Below are positions 49,279-61,100 of a stretch of 64,000 nucleotides of DNA, one piece after another. The position numbers and the translations under genes are program-made. The DNA lies in assembly GCA_933228675.1 (NCBI GenBank), contig OW121742.1, forward strand, positions 123,481,983 through 123,545,982, read 5' to 3'. Position 1 is the first letter of the stretch. Each line of letters begins with the position of its first letter. The notes beneath the pieces are model-generated. The model had not been told where the DNA came from. It saw nothing but the letters and a program-made list of their open reading frames with translations, and did not search any database. Source of the DNA: Stomorhina lunata (lineage: Eukaryota; Arthropoda; Insecta; Diptera; Rhiniidae).

Positions 49279-50136
49279 ATTGTGCACTATTTTTATATTG
49301 AAGGTGCCATATATCAAAATATGTACTTATTTTGTGGACTCATATTCATTGTGCCCAAGTGTACACCAACTTTTCGAACTAAATTTGAATAGAGCGGCGA
49401 TTGATGTTATATTTTTAGAGCAGAATTTGATACTAATTATGTATACAATGTGCCACGCCTGCTCTTGTTTTGATGCAATATTTTCGAATAAAAGCTTCTA
49501 AATAAATTTCTTTTAACAAATTTAATCATAATTCTTTAGATATGACAAAATTTATTGTTTTTTTTTCTATCGAATGTGCCACGCCACTATTGAAGAAAAC
49601 CAAGTTATGGAAATCTACAAAAACTAATAAAATTTTGAATAGTAAAAGCAAAAAAGTAATGGAGGCTCATCGCACAGGAAATACACCTGATTATCACTCT
49701 TGATCAAACTTATGGTCCTGTAAAATCTCCCACAATCTCTCTATTTTAATCTTATCCTCTTTTTTGCATAGAAGTTTTGGCTTACTTACATAACTTACTA
49801 TATATGGACTGTGCCACGCCCACTTATTCTTTAGAGCCTATTTTGCTCATAATGGAGGAAATGTTTCATACAAAACATATTGATTCTGACTTCCCAGCAA
49901 ACATTTATTGAAAATTTTAATCGAATATGAGTCTTTCTTGACTCCACTGCACGTTTAAAACGATCATTTATGATATCACTTATGAGTCAAGAATGAGTTT
50001 TTTGTGTAAGAAAATGGTACCCTTCATGCTACTTTTCAGTCTTTAATGAGTCGTTTTTCTGAAATATTATGATTAGATTATGACTGCACATATTTTGCTA
50101 GATTTGTTAAAAAAATAAAGCTTATACTGTAATTAT
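49279..50136. other. Degenerate repeat-derived sequence with CCACGCC words
   Basis: Words of the type GCCACGCCCAC occur at about 49451, 49577 and 49811, and further copies lie beyond, at about 50636, 50755 and 50892. Such words occur in dipteran DINE-1-type elements, but spacing is irregular and I cannot draw element ends. A pair CCCAGC (49893) and GCTGGG (50530) may mark an element of about 640 bp. The 73-codon frame at 49280-49501 has no domain. Confidence 0.4.
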
Positions 50137-50271
50137 CGTATATATTTTTAGAACAGTGAAGTTGCGTTGATAATTACAGAAATTGATGTTGTCGAGAATC
50201 GAACCCAGGCTGAATATGATATGTAATGTTTAATAGTCGACCTTTTAACCAACTAAGCCACATCACCCACA
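50137..50271 (-). mobile_element. Short tRNA-derived SINE or tRNA-like relic
   Basis: On the minus strand, positions 50264 to 50185 form an 80-nt tRNA-like sequence. It starts GATGTGG and ends CAACATC (six of seven acceptor pairs). An A-box-like TGGCTTAGTTGG lies at about 50249-50260 and a B-box GGGTTCGATTC at 50196-50206. A short TATATA tail follows on the 3' side. GTAATTAT occurs at 50129-50136 and 50272-50279, a plausible 8-bp target duplication. The anticodon arm is not convincing, so I do not call a functional tRNA. Confidence 0.55.
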
Positions 50272-50279
50272 GTAATTAT

Positions 50280-51214
50280 GAGTCTTTTTGTGGCCTTTTT
50301 TAATCACCATAAAAATAGTCATACTATAATCATTTGCGTGATTATATTATGACTACGCACATTTTTCAAGATTTGTTTGTGCTATTTTTAACTAGTGGTT
50401 TTTTAAACGTTTTTGAGTATTTTTGTAAACTTTTTTGATCACCAAGCTGATTAATCAGTTTTTGATCATCTAAAGGAATTCTGAAAGATTCATTCTGCTA
50501 ATATTATCATCAGCAATACCCCAATTGCTAGCTGGGCTATTATTGATCTTAAGATATGACACATTATCCCCTAATTTCCAGCTATTATTGTATCCAACAA
50601 AGAAACCGTATTATATTTACAATATATAAAAAAAGCCACGCCCACTTTTCAGATCAAAACAATTCTTTTAAACTAAGCTTAAAACAGAATGACTATAGGT
50701 TCAATAATTTCTGTAAACATAGATCCCTCGACAAATGCGTTATTTATTTTGAACACGCCCTCTTTTTGAAGCATATCTCTTATTGGCATTATAGCTCCCA
50801 TTAATAGCAAAGACTCTTCGACCGAGAAATACTATTACAGCTGTCAAAGTTTATTTGGTAATCAAATTTTTATAATTTTGTGTATGAGTTACCACGCCCA
50901 CTTTCTTTAGGATATCTTATAACATATTGTCCGGATTGGAGTATATGCTAACATATATAAAAATGGGCATTTGAATTAAATATTAGGCTATAAGTTCGGT
51001 CATTAAATAACCAAAAGTCGCAGCAAAGTTCGATCATATAACACAAGTGTCAACTTGGATGGTCATCAGAGAAATCATGGAAATTACGAAATCTCTAAGA
51101 CAGAAAGAGGGAGATTTATTTCAGGACAGATGGAGTCTTTCTGAAATAGAGGAACATGCAGAGGTATATAATAACAATAAGGACTTAACAATTTCCTTTT
51201 AAATAAAACACAAA
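50280..51214. other. Degenerate transposon-like sequence, no gene
   Basis: A stretch at 50340-50378 (GATTATATTATGACTACGC and on) is a diverged direct copy of 50071-50109, so the SINE lies between two copies of an older repeat. The 82-codon frame at 50556-50804 has no recognisable domain. Confidence 0.4.
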
Positions 51215-51482
51215 TCATTTAAAACATTTCCAAAACTTTATAAATGACTTGAAATACCGACGGCTGGTACGTCGGCATCGCTCGATTTGTTGGACCCAAT
51301 TTTCGATAGCTTGATCGCATATTTAGGCCGCTATTTCGTTCATTTCTTAAGATAACACTCTCATCAAATATACTCTTCAAAAATTGTTTATAACGTGTGC
51401 TGTGTGGCTTGTGGTACTGTCCTGTTGAAACCACATGTCGTTGAAGTCCATATTTTCCAATTCGGGTATTATTAAACCTAAA
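51215..51482 (-). pseudogene. mariner-like DDE transposase fragment, frameshifted
   Basis: Reading the minus strand from 51482, one frame gives IIPELENMDFNDMWFQQD followed by STTSHTA. The motif WFQQD-(G/S)-(A/T)-T-x-HT is the conserved block around the second catalytic aspartate of mariner-type transposases. After a frameshift, LKSIFDESVILRN matches the following segment. A third frame gives AIENWVQQIERCRR near the stop at 51215-51217, like the usual C-terminus (ENWxxRIxxCxxSRGGH). The segment between RN and ENW, normally about 60 residues with the third catalytic residue, is missing. The piece cannot be active. Confidence 0.75.
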
Positions 51483-52421
51483 CCTACTTTGAATAGTTAT
51501 ACCACAACTGAGATGTTCGAAGCTCTTGATACATCTAAGTATATCATAGTTAATCTTATTTAACTTGAACCATCCCTGGGACTACCGTTACGTTAACTGA
51601 GATGAGTATCACCTTATTTGTGTTCGAAAAACTTGATATCTCTTCATACACATGGGCAAAAATCAAACAGTTTTTATTAATTTGAAACCGACTTTCAACT
51701 CGAATAATTTTTGTACCCTTAGAAGTTCGGAAAATCTGATTACAGATCTTGAACTTGCAAAAACTTCTGTGTTCTGAACACAATATCTTAGTTGCGCAAA
51801 TTTGCGCATCTAAGCGTAATTGGCATGCAAATTAAAAAAAAAAACGTTAAAAAATCGATTGAAGCATTCAAGTTTTTCTTCATATTTTGTCTTTTTCTGC
51901 ATTTGTTTTAACATTTGGACCCAAGTCGTTGTTCTACGAAATAGACACCACACTTTCCTCTAAATTTTAATTTTGCCACTTCTAATACTACTTAATGGCT
52001 GCCAAAATTTGAAGCTCGTTTTCGCCACTTTTTAATTTTTTTCGCATATTTTTTGGCCGCCTCATAGATAGACTACGGTTTGTAGATCTTTCAATTTCGC
52101 ATCGTTTAATATATATCTCGTTAATGTGCTCTATATAGGTATAACATACGACAGGGGTAAATGACGAAAACTTGAGCTTAAATTTTTCAAAATACCGGTT
52201 TTTCGTGGAGCACACTCGCAAATATAAGTGAACTTATCCAAGATTCTTCTTCATTACACTTCCAAAATATTTCTCGAAGATTTTCGGTATTTCAACATAA
52301 CTTAGGTTTAATAGCTGCATTACAAATATAAAGAATAATACCCGGTTCGAAGGACCAAAATCAAGTGAAAACTTTTTGATGTAGTTTAAGAGATGACAGA
52401 ATTACACAACTTCTTCTTCTG
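51483..52421. other. Unique or transposon-derived sequence
   Basis: Contains a perfect 16-bp palindrome, TGCGCAAATTTGCGCA, at 51793-51808. Minus-strand frames of 75 codons (51556-51783) and 77 codons (51988-52221) have no firm assignment. The second is basic (RRPKNMRKKLKSGENE near its end) and could be a remnant of a DNA-binding region, but I cannot show it. Confidence 0.35.
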
Positions 52422-52946
52422 TTATACTTGACTCTCAGTGGAGCATAGAACCTCACTTCGGATTGAATTGGTTTCATTCATCATAATGTTCTGGCCTAGA
52501 TAAGGCTCCTCTAAAATCCTTGTGCCAGCAGCTGTAGTAGGGGGATTTCTCTCATGATTACCCCCTGGAGTAATATATTTTATTATGTTGTTTCTTTTCA
52601 TGCTTAAAACATCGTAAGTGCTAAGTCGATGGGTGATGAGTCCATAGACACGAGCCACGTTTGTATAGCGATCCTCTCGATACGAGACAGACGCCCGCTT
52701 GTAGACGCAACTAACATGTTGAACAGACGCTGCATTTTCGAACCTTACCAAGTACAATTATCTTAGACCCTTAATAAATACGTTGGAATGGCTCCCATAT
52801 TAGTCCTGACCTAGAATCCCACACGGTTTGTTTACCGCTTCTTCAACTAGGTTGCACAGGTTACCAGGATGTACCACGAGGAGGTTAGAGTTGGAATTGG
52901 ATACAGTTCTTACCTGATAGCTGGAGATGCCAGGTAAAAGCTGCAT
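52422..52946 (-). pseudogene. Broken coding frame of unknown family
   Basis: Starting at an ATG at 52946, the minus strand reads 48 codons (MQLLPGISSYQVRTV and on) to a TAA at 52800-52802. In the same frame it continues 13 codons to a second TAA, then 111 further codons to 52422. Both parts are more GC-rich and compositionally balanced than the flanks. The second part includes NVARVYGLITHRLSTYDVL. Three collinear stretches broken only by two stops suggest a decayed protein gene, most likely from a transposable element given the neighbours. I do not recognise a domain. Confidence 0.45.
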
Positions 52947-52981
52947 CCCGTTATATCCCGAAGTACACAACTACATGCTGA

Positions 52982-53600
52982 ATAAGTAAGAAAGTGCTAT
53001 AGTCGGTCAAGCCCGACCATACGATACCCTTCACCACTAAGGTCAAAGGTGTTATTTTTCCTGTATAAAGACAAATATTTGCTAAATTTTGCCATCATAC
53101 AAACATTTTCTCAAAACTTATATATTTAAGCTGCTTCCGACATTTGGACTTATATGAGAGCTAGGGTCAAATGTGGACCGATTATCTCTTGATCACAGTT
53201 GTTACAAAAATTATGTATGCAAAAAATGAACTTAAAATTCCCATTATCTTCAGATTTAGTGCGTTTTTAAAGAAAAGTTTGTAAGGGAGCTATGGTCAAA
53301 TGTGGACCGATTTTAACGAAATTTGGTACAGTGATTTTAGTTTACATAAGCAATATTTGACTTAAATTTCATGAAAAAATATTGATATTTGTGGCCAATA
53401 TATCAATTCCGGGAAGTGGGACCTATGGGAGGTACCATAAATAATGAACCGATTTTGACGAATTTCAATAGCCATGGTCCCATTATCAAAAAATTGATCT
53501 GTGAAAAATTTCATCAAATTATCTTTAAAATTGCGACCTGTAGTTTGATTGATCGACTCAGAAAGTAATTCTAAGCCTATGGTGGTGAAGGGTATAAAAA
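52982..53600 (-). mobile_element. DINE-1/INE-1-like element, copy 2 (inverted, deleted)
   Basis: The reverse complement of this segment matches copy 1 at 43256-43978 over most of its length, with the same ends (AAGTAAGAAAGTGCTATAGTC here; TATACCC at the far end). Compared with copy 1 it lacks about 66 bp between two ATAGG words near the 5' end. It also lacks roughly 57 bp that include the GTCCGTCC microsatellite. It carries no gene. Confidence 0.75.
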
Positions 53601-54980
53601 TTTAGTTTTGAACTTATCTAAATCTTTAGGATCAGCCTTTTCAGTGAAGCTTATGTATTATCGAAATTCTACTCGCAGGACAATACCTTTTTAGAAACAC
53701 TTTCATTTAAGGAAGGGCTGCTTTGTACTGCTATGTTTATCGAAATATAAATAAGATTCGGCTCCAAGCCTTTAATAAATATAATTAGCAGAATATAGCT
53801 TACATATGAGGAATAGGGGTGGATTTCTGAATATCATTTGTCTACAATTCCTTCAAACACTTTAACTGACATATAACATCAGGGTCGAAGGACCAAATTG
53901 TAAATGGTAGTTACATTTATGGAATTTCAAAAATTGTATCGAGAGGTGACATAAGTTATGGTTCGAAGAACTAAAATTATTATTCTTGAAAAGATAACAG
54001 CTACTATGCTATTGCGTACAACGATTCGACGATTGCAATATTCGGGTCGAAGCAGCAAATTCTAAATTTAAAAATTTTATTGTTGTTGTTATTTAAATTA
54101 TAAAATTGTTGATACAAAGACTTTGATAATTCTTGAAAGTCGTTTCACAGACTCAAGATTAATCTGATCTAATATCCGGCTCAAAATTAAACATAAAATT
54201 AATTTTTAGCATCTAAAAAATATTTTTCGTTATCCATTTAAATTTTATATTTAGGATATTTTTTAAGTACCTTTACTTGGTTTTGATTGGGTCTCTAAAC
54301 CATCATTCACACCAACAAACAAAATCCGGATTGAGGGACCAAACTCCAAATGAATATTCTACACTCCTTTAAGAGATAAAAAATATCAAGTTATGTCTAA
54401 GATTGTTTAAGTTTCGACCTACCCCACGTGCTTAACAATTGGTGGGGGTTTAAGTTAAAATTTTCCATCTATTACAACAAATTTATTACACTTACAAGTT
54501 GATAGGGTTGAAGTTTTGAATTACCTTAAAACGGAAGATAATAATTTGTCCTTCAGTAGTAAAATCTTCAAAAGCTTCTAAATACTTTTTCTTAATTTGT
54601 TTCAATGTTTACCTTCACCCAACCCTTTTTTGTTAGAGTGTGTATGTGTCATAGAAAGTCCTTTTTTCTAAGAACCTAAATTATTTCCTTTTTGATTGTT
54701 TAGATTTTGTTATTTATTATTAATTCAATATGTACAACATTTTATTTTTAAATTAATTTAATTTATTTATTTAATTTTGTTTTCTAAATAACAATTTAAT
54801 AAAAATGTTAGTAATGCCAACCTTCTTTCTGTGCTATTTTGTTGTTGTAGTTGTTGTGTTTTTGTTTCTGTTTTTAACATTTTGTTTTTCTTCTTGTTGT
54901 TTTTGTAGTTTGTGGCAAATTTTCCTTTTTGCCTCATGGTTTTTGTAGTTGTTTTATATATTTGTAATGTTTTTCTTGTT
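53601..54980. other. Unique sequence with a dispersed GGxTCGAAGGACCAAA-type repeat
   Basis: Related stretches begin at about 53881, 53960, 54053 and 54326, with another at 52343. Each contains a form of TCGAAGGACCAAA, and several are followed at about 40-60 bp by AAGAGATGACA-like and AAGTTATG-like words. They look like old copies of an unnamed repeat. No gene is supported. Confidence 0.45.
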
Positions 54981-56089
54981 TTTTTTTGCGAACATGAACA
55001 GCAGCAACAAAAAAGACAAAAAGAAAAACATTTAAATGGAAAATAAAACTAAAGCTGTTCCTCTCTAACTCATGCAAAAATGCTCGAGGTAGTGCTCTTT
55101 CAGTACTAAAACAAAAACAACGATAACAAATACAACAACAACAAAACAACTATGACAACTACAACGAGGAAAAGCAGAAGAGACCAACGAACGAACACAT
55201 GCAAAAAAGGAAGAAACAAAAACTAGAAGAAGAGAAGCAAAATTGAACAAAAAAAAACAACAATACCATTAAAAAGTATACTAACAAACAACAACAATGT
55301 GAACGAGTTTAAAGCAACAACAAAAACAATAACAAACAGAGAGAAAATTCAACTATAACAGAGATTTCAAATTTAGGGGTTCATAACGGCACCGACCAAC
55401 AACAACAAGAAGAACAACAAAAATAACACAATTACAACTACAATTACGACCATAATAAACAACAACGAACCACATCATACGGCACAACCCGACAACAACG
55501 AACCCCAACGAAATATTTAAACTCAATGAAAATTCCATTTCCTCTCATACAAAAACAAACATTCACAACTTCTACACACACACAAACACACATGTATTAG
55601 CCCAACTCAAACTTATTCTCTTTAGAGAACATTTCTTCTTGAATGTATTTTATTTTTTGGAAATTCTACAAGTTTATTTGTTTGACTGTAACATGTTAGA
55701 TCCGCTCGTTGTCGAGTTGTAAATGCCGCCTAAGAATCAACGAATATTTTCACAGTATTTTCATTTTTAAGTTCGATGCATGCTCTTGCAGCAACAACAA
55801 CAACAAAGCGCTGTAAGGCCTCATATTATTAGTGGGTTGTATGTGAAACGTGTTGTGTATTTCAGCTTTTAAGGGTTTGTTTGATTGTCAGCTGTTTTTC
55901 CGTCAATCTTTTCGGCAGCAGGGATGAATAATGTGAATTTGCTTTGAACAAGTACCATGTGATGGATAAATCGTACTTTTAAATTATCTGAAAAATAATT
56001 TTAATCAGAAAATCTTTGGCGGTAAAATAAAAAAAAGGAACAACAACAACTTTCTATATGAACTTTTACTATTATAAGTTTCTAAAAAA
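54981..56089. other. A-rich, CAA-rich block, no gene seen
   Basis: From about 54990 to 55560 the plus strand is strongly A/C-rich with many CAACAA words, directly after a T/G-rich TTGTTG stretch (54830-54960). Minus-strand frames of 61-71 codons here are translations of this simple sequence. The rest, to 56089, is AT-rich without features. Confidence 0.5.
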
Positions 56090-57600
56090 AAATTTTTATA
56101 CATACAAATTTATGTAAAATTTTTTACCGAAAAAAATTTCATAAAAAATTTTGTTATTTATAAATTTCTATAGAAAAAACTATTTAAAACTTTTCTATTA
56201 AAAATATTTCTATAGAAAACTTTTATATTAAAAATATTTCTATAGAAAATTTTTAAATTAAAAAATTTCTATAGAAAATTTTTCTAATAAAAAAGTTTCT
56301 ATAGAAAATTTTCTATTAAAAAAGTCCCTAAGAAAATTTTTCTTTTAAAAAATGTCTATAGAAATTTTTTGTAGAAAATTGTTTTATTAAAATTTTCTAG
56401 TAAAACAGTTTCTAGAGAAATTTTTCTAGTAAAACAGTTTCTAGAGAAAATTTTCTGTTAAAATTTTTCTAAAATTTTTATAATTTTTTTTTTTTTTTAT
56501 ATTACTATTGGAAATTTTTCATTTAAAAAATTTCCATAACAAATTTTTGTAGAAAAATTTCTATAAAAAATTTTGTTAAAAATTTTTTATAGAAAATTTT
56601 TGTTGAAAAATTTCTATAGAAAATTTTTGTTGAAAAATTTCTATAGAAAATTTTTGTTCAAAAATTTCTATAGAAAATTTTTGTTGAAAAATTTTCTATA
56701 GAAAATTTTTGTAGAAAAATTTGTATAGAAAATTTTTGTAGAAAAATTTGTATAGAAAATTTTTGTAGAAAAATTTCTATAGAAAATTTTTGTAGAAAAA
56801 TTTCTATAGAAAATTTTTGTCGAAAAATTTCTATAGAAAATTTTTGTAGAAAAATTTGTATAGAACATTTTTGTAGAAAAATTTCTATAGAAAATTTTTG
56901 TAGAAAAATTTCTATAGAAAAATTTCTATAGAAAATTTTTGTAGAAAAATTTCTATAGAAAATTTTTGTAGAAAAATTTCTATTGAAAATTTTTGTAGAA
57001 AAATTTCTATAGCAAATTTTTTGTAGAAAAATTTCTATAGAAAATTTTTGTAGAAAAATTTCTATTGAAAATTTTTGTAGAAAAATTTCTATAGCAAATT
57101 TTTTGTAGAAAAATTTCTATAGAAAATTTTTGTAGAAAAATTTCTATAGAAAATTTTTGTAGAATAATTTTTGTGGAAAAATTTTTGTAGAAAATTTCTA
57201 TAGAAAAATTTCTATTACAAATATTTCCACAGAAAACATCTATAGAAAATTTTTCTATTGAAAATATTTCTATAGAAAATTTTTATTGAAAATTTTCTCC
57301 TAGTCAAAAAATTTCATAAGAAAATTTTTCTATAAAAAAGTTTCTACAGAAATTTTTCTATTAAAAAAGTTTCTATAGAATTTATTTTTTAAACTTTCTA
57401 CAGAAAATTTCTGTATAAAAAAAATCTAGAGATAATTTCTGTATTCAAATATTTTCCATTAAAAAAATTTTTTATTAAACAAGTTTTTTATTAGAAAAAT
57501 TTTTTATTAAAAATAATTTTATAGGAAATTTTTTTATTGAAAAAATTTTAATAGAAAATTTTGTTATTAAAAAACATTTTTTTTAGAAATTTTTTTTTTA
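56090..57600. repeat. 27-bp minisatellite array G
   Basis: Units contain TTTCTATAGAAAA plus a 14-bp segment TTTTTGTAGAAAAA. The period is 27 bp (56774 to 56801). The most regular part is 56590-57180 and both ends are degenerate. The unit is built of two similar halves (CTATAGAAAA and TGTAGAAAAA). A 66-codon frame at 56668-56868 (minus) follows from 27 being a multiple of three. Confidence 0.92.
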
Positions 57601-57905
57601 AAGTGAAGGAAGATAAAAACTGAAAAATGTTTGTATTTTGTTTAGTCGATAATCTACGCTTTTACTTATGGTTTATGAATACAATTCTTATAGATTTTGT
57701 TCGTAAAATAAGTAATAATGCGAGGTTTTCGATCTGTCTAAATTGGGGATACTCCTCCTGAAGAGATGGCCTCACCAACCATCGAAATGCGTCAAAGAAT
57801 TTTGTCGGTTATATTAATAAATAACTGTAACAGATTTGGGATCAAATGCGAATACTCTTTCTTTTTGAATAATATTCACATCCCGACTATTTTGTTATTT
57901 TTTGA
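57601..57905. other. Unique interruption between array G and its degenerate tail
   Basis: Contains 57813-57869, the inverted copy of the segment at 46467-46524 within array F. The rest is unique. Confidence 0.7.
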
Positions 57906-58107
57906 GAAATTTTTCTAGTAAAAGAAAATTTTCAAATTAATAAATTTTTTTTAAAATTTTTTTTTTTTTTAAATTTTTATTTAAACAAATTGAAATAGAA
58001 AATTTTTTTAGAAAAATTTCTGTATAAAATTTTTTTAGAAAAATTTATGTATAAAATTTTTTTAGAAAAATTTATGTATAAAATTTTTGAAGAAAATTTG
58101 TATATAA
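57906..58107. repeat. Degenerate tail of array G
   Basis: Units such as TTTTTTTAGAAAAATTTATG with GTATAAAA recur at about 29-30 bp and lead straight into the 12-bp satellite. The end of this tail is duplicated at about 59174-59240 inside that satellite. Confidence 0.75.
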
Positions 58108-61100
58108 AATTTATGACTTGGACCTTGACTTAACCTATAACTTTGACCATGTTTATGATTATGACGTAGGCTATAGCTTAACCTATAATGTAGACTTTTG
58201 ACATTTGGCATTGATTTAAACTACGACGTAGACTGTGGGTTAAACTATGACAATCACTTAGACTATGACTTAGACTATGACTTAGACTATGACTTAGACT
58301 ATGACTTAGACTATGACTTAGACTATGACTTAGACTATGACTTAGACTATGACTTAGACTATGACGTAGACTATGACTTACACTGTGATTTAGACTATGA
58401 TTTAGACTGTGACTTAAACTATGATTTAGACTATCACTTAGGCTACGACTTAGACTATGACTTAGACTATGACTTAGACTATGACTTAGACTATGACTTA
58501 GACTATTACTTAGACTATGACTTAGACTATGACTTAGACTATGACTTAGACTATGACTATGACTTTAGAATATGACTTAGACTATGACTTAGACTATGAC
58601 TTAGACTATGATTTAGACTATGACTTAGACTATGACTTAGACTATGACTTAGACTATGACTTAGACTATGACTTAGACTATGACTTAGACTATGACTTAG
58701 ACTATGACTTAGACTATGACTTAGACTATGACTTAGACTATGACTTAGACTATGACTTAGACTATGACTTAGACTATGACTTAGACTATGACTTAGACTA
58801 TGACTTAGACTATGACTTAGACTATGACTTAGACTATGACTTAGACTATGACTTAGACTATGACTTAGACTATGACTTAGACTGTGACTTAGACTATGAC
58901 TTAGACTATGACTTAGACTATGACTTAGACTATGACTTAGATTATGACTTAGACTTTGACTTAGAATACGACTTGGACTATGACTTAGACTATGACTTAG
59001 ATTATGACTTAGACTATGACTTAGACTATGACTATGACTAAGACTATGACTTAGACTATGTCTTGGACTTTGACTTAGACTATGACTTAGACTATGACTT
59101 AGACTTTAACTTAGACTGTGACTTAGACTTTGACTTAGACTATGACTTAGACTATGACTTAGACTATGACTTAGAAAAATTTCTGTATAAATTTTTTTAG
59201 AAAAATTTATGTATAAAATTTTTGAAGAAAATTTTTATATAAAATTTATGACTTGGACCTTGACTTAACCTATAACTTTGACCATGTTTATGATTATGAC
59301 GTAGGCTATAGCTTAACCTATAATGTAGACTTTTGACATTTGGCATTGGTTTAAACTACGACGTAGACTGTGGGTTAAACTATGACAATCACTTAGACTA
59401 TGACTAAGACTATGATTTGGACTGTAACTTGTCTATGACAAAGACTATGACTTTAAATATGACTTAGGCTGTGACTTAATAAAATGCTTAGTCTGTGACT
59501 AGGACTATGACTTAGACTTTGACTTAGACTTTGACTTAGACTATGACTTAGACTAAGACTTAGACTATGACTTCGACTATGACTTAGACTATGACTTAGA
59601 CTGTGACTTAGACTATGACTTAGACTATGACTTAGACTGTGACTTAGACTATGACTGAGACTATGACTTAGAATATAACTTAGACTATGACTTAGAATAT
59701 GACTTAGACTATGACTTACAATATGACTTAAACTATGACTTAGACTATGACTTACACTATGACTTAGACTATGACTTAGACTATGACTTAGACTATGACT
59801 TAGACTATGACTTAGACTATGACTTAGACTATGACTTAGACTATGACTTAGACTATGACTTAGATTATAACTTAGACTATGACTTAGACTGTGACTTAGA
59901 CTATAACTTAGACTAAGACTTAGACTATGACTTAGACTATGACTTAGACTATGACTTAGACTATGACGTAGACTATGACTTAGACTGTGATTTAGACTAT
60001 GATTTAGACTGTGACTTAAACTATGACTTAGACTATGACTTAGGCTACGACATAGACTATGACTTAGACTATGACTTGGACTATGACTTAGACTATGACT
60101 TAGACTATGACTTAGACTATGACTTAGACTATGACTTAGACTATGACTTAGACTATGACTTAGACTATGACTTAGACTATGACTTAGACTATGACTTAGA
60201 CTATGACTTAGACTATGACTTAGACTATGACTTAGACTATGACTTAGACTATGACTTAGACTATGACTTAGACTATGACTATGACATAGACTATGACTTA
60301 GACTATGACTTAGACTATGACTTAGACTATGACTTAGACTATGACTTAGACTATGACTTAGACTATGACTTAGACTATGACTTAGACTATGACTTAGACT
60401 ATGACTTAGACTATGACTTAGACTATGACTTAGACTATGACTTAGACTATGACCTAGACTATGACTTAGACTATGACTTAGACTATGACTTAGACTATGA
60501 CTTAGACTATGACTTAGACTATGACTTAGACTATGACTTAGACTATGACTTAGACTATGACTTAGACTATGACTTAGACTATGACTTAGACTATGACTTA
60601 GACTATGACTTAGACTATGACTTAGACTATGACTTAGACTATGACTTAGACTATGACTTAGACTATGACTTAGACTATGACTTAGACTATGACTTAGACT
60701 ATGACTTAGACTATGACTTAGACTATGACTTAGACTATGACTTAGACTATGACTTAGATTATGACTTAGACTTTGACTTAGAATACGACTTGGACTATGA
60801 CTTAGACTATGACTTAGATTATGACTTAGACTATGACTTAGACTATGACTAAGACTAAGACTTAGACTATGTCTTGGACTTTGACTTAGACTATGACTCA
60901 GACTATGACTTAGACTTTAACTTAGACTGTGACTTAGACTTTGACTTAGACTACGACTTAGACTATGACTTAGACTATAACTTAGACTATGACTTAGACT
61001 TTGACTTAGAATATGACTTAGACTATGACTTAGACTATGACTTAGATTATGACTTAGACTATAACTTAGAATATGACTTAGACTATGACTTACGCCATGT

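Noticed and set aside
50185..50264. Functional tRNA gene
   Set aside because: A and B boxes and the acceptor stem are present, but the anticodon arm is not convincing and possible target duplications point to a SINE or relic.
60076..60852. 258-codon (Asp-Tyr-Asp-Leu)n frame and its shorter neighbours at 58198-59041 and 60874-61170
   Set aside because: They are products of the 12-bp period, are interrupted by stops and shifts, and have no other protein feature.
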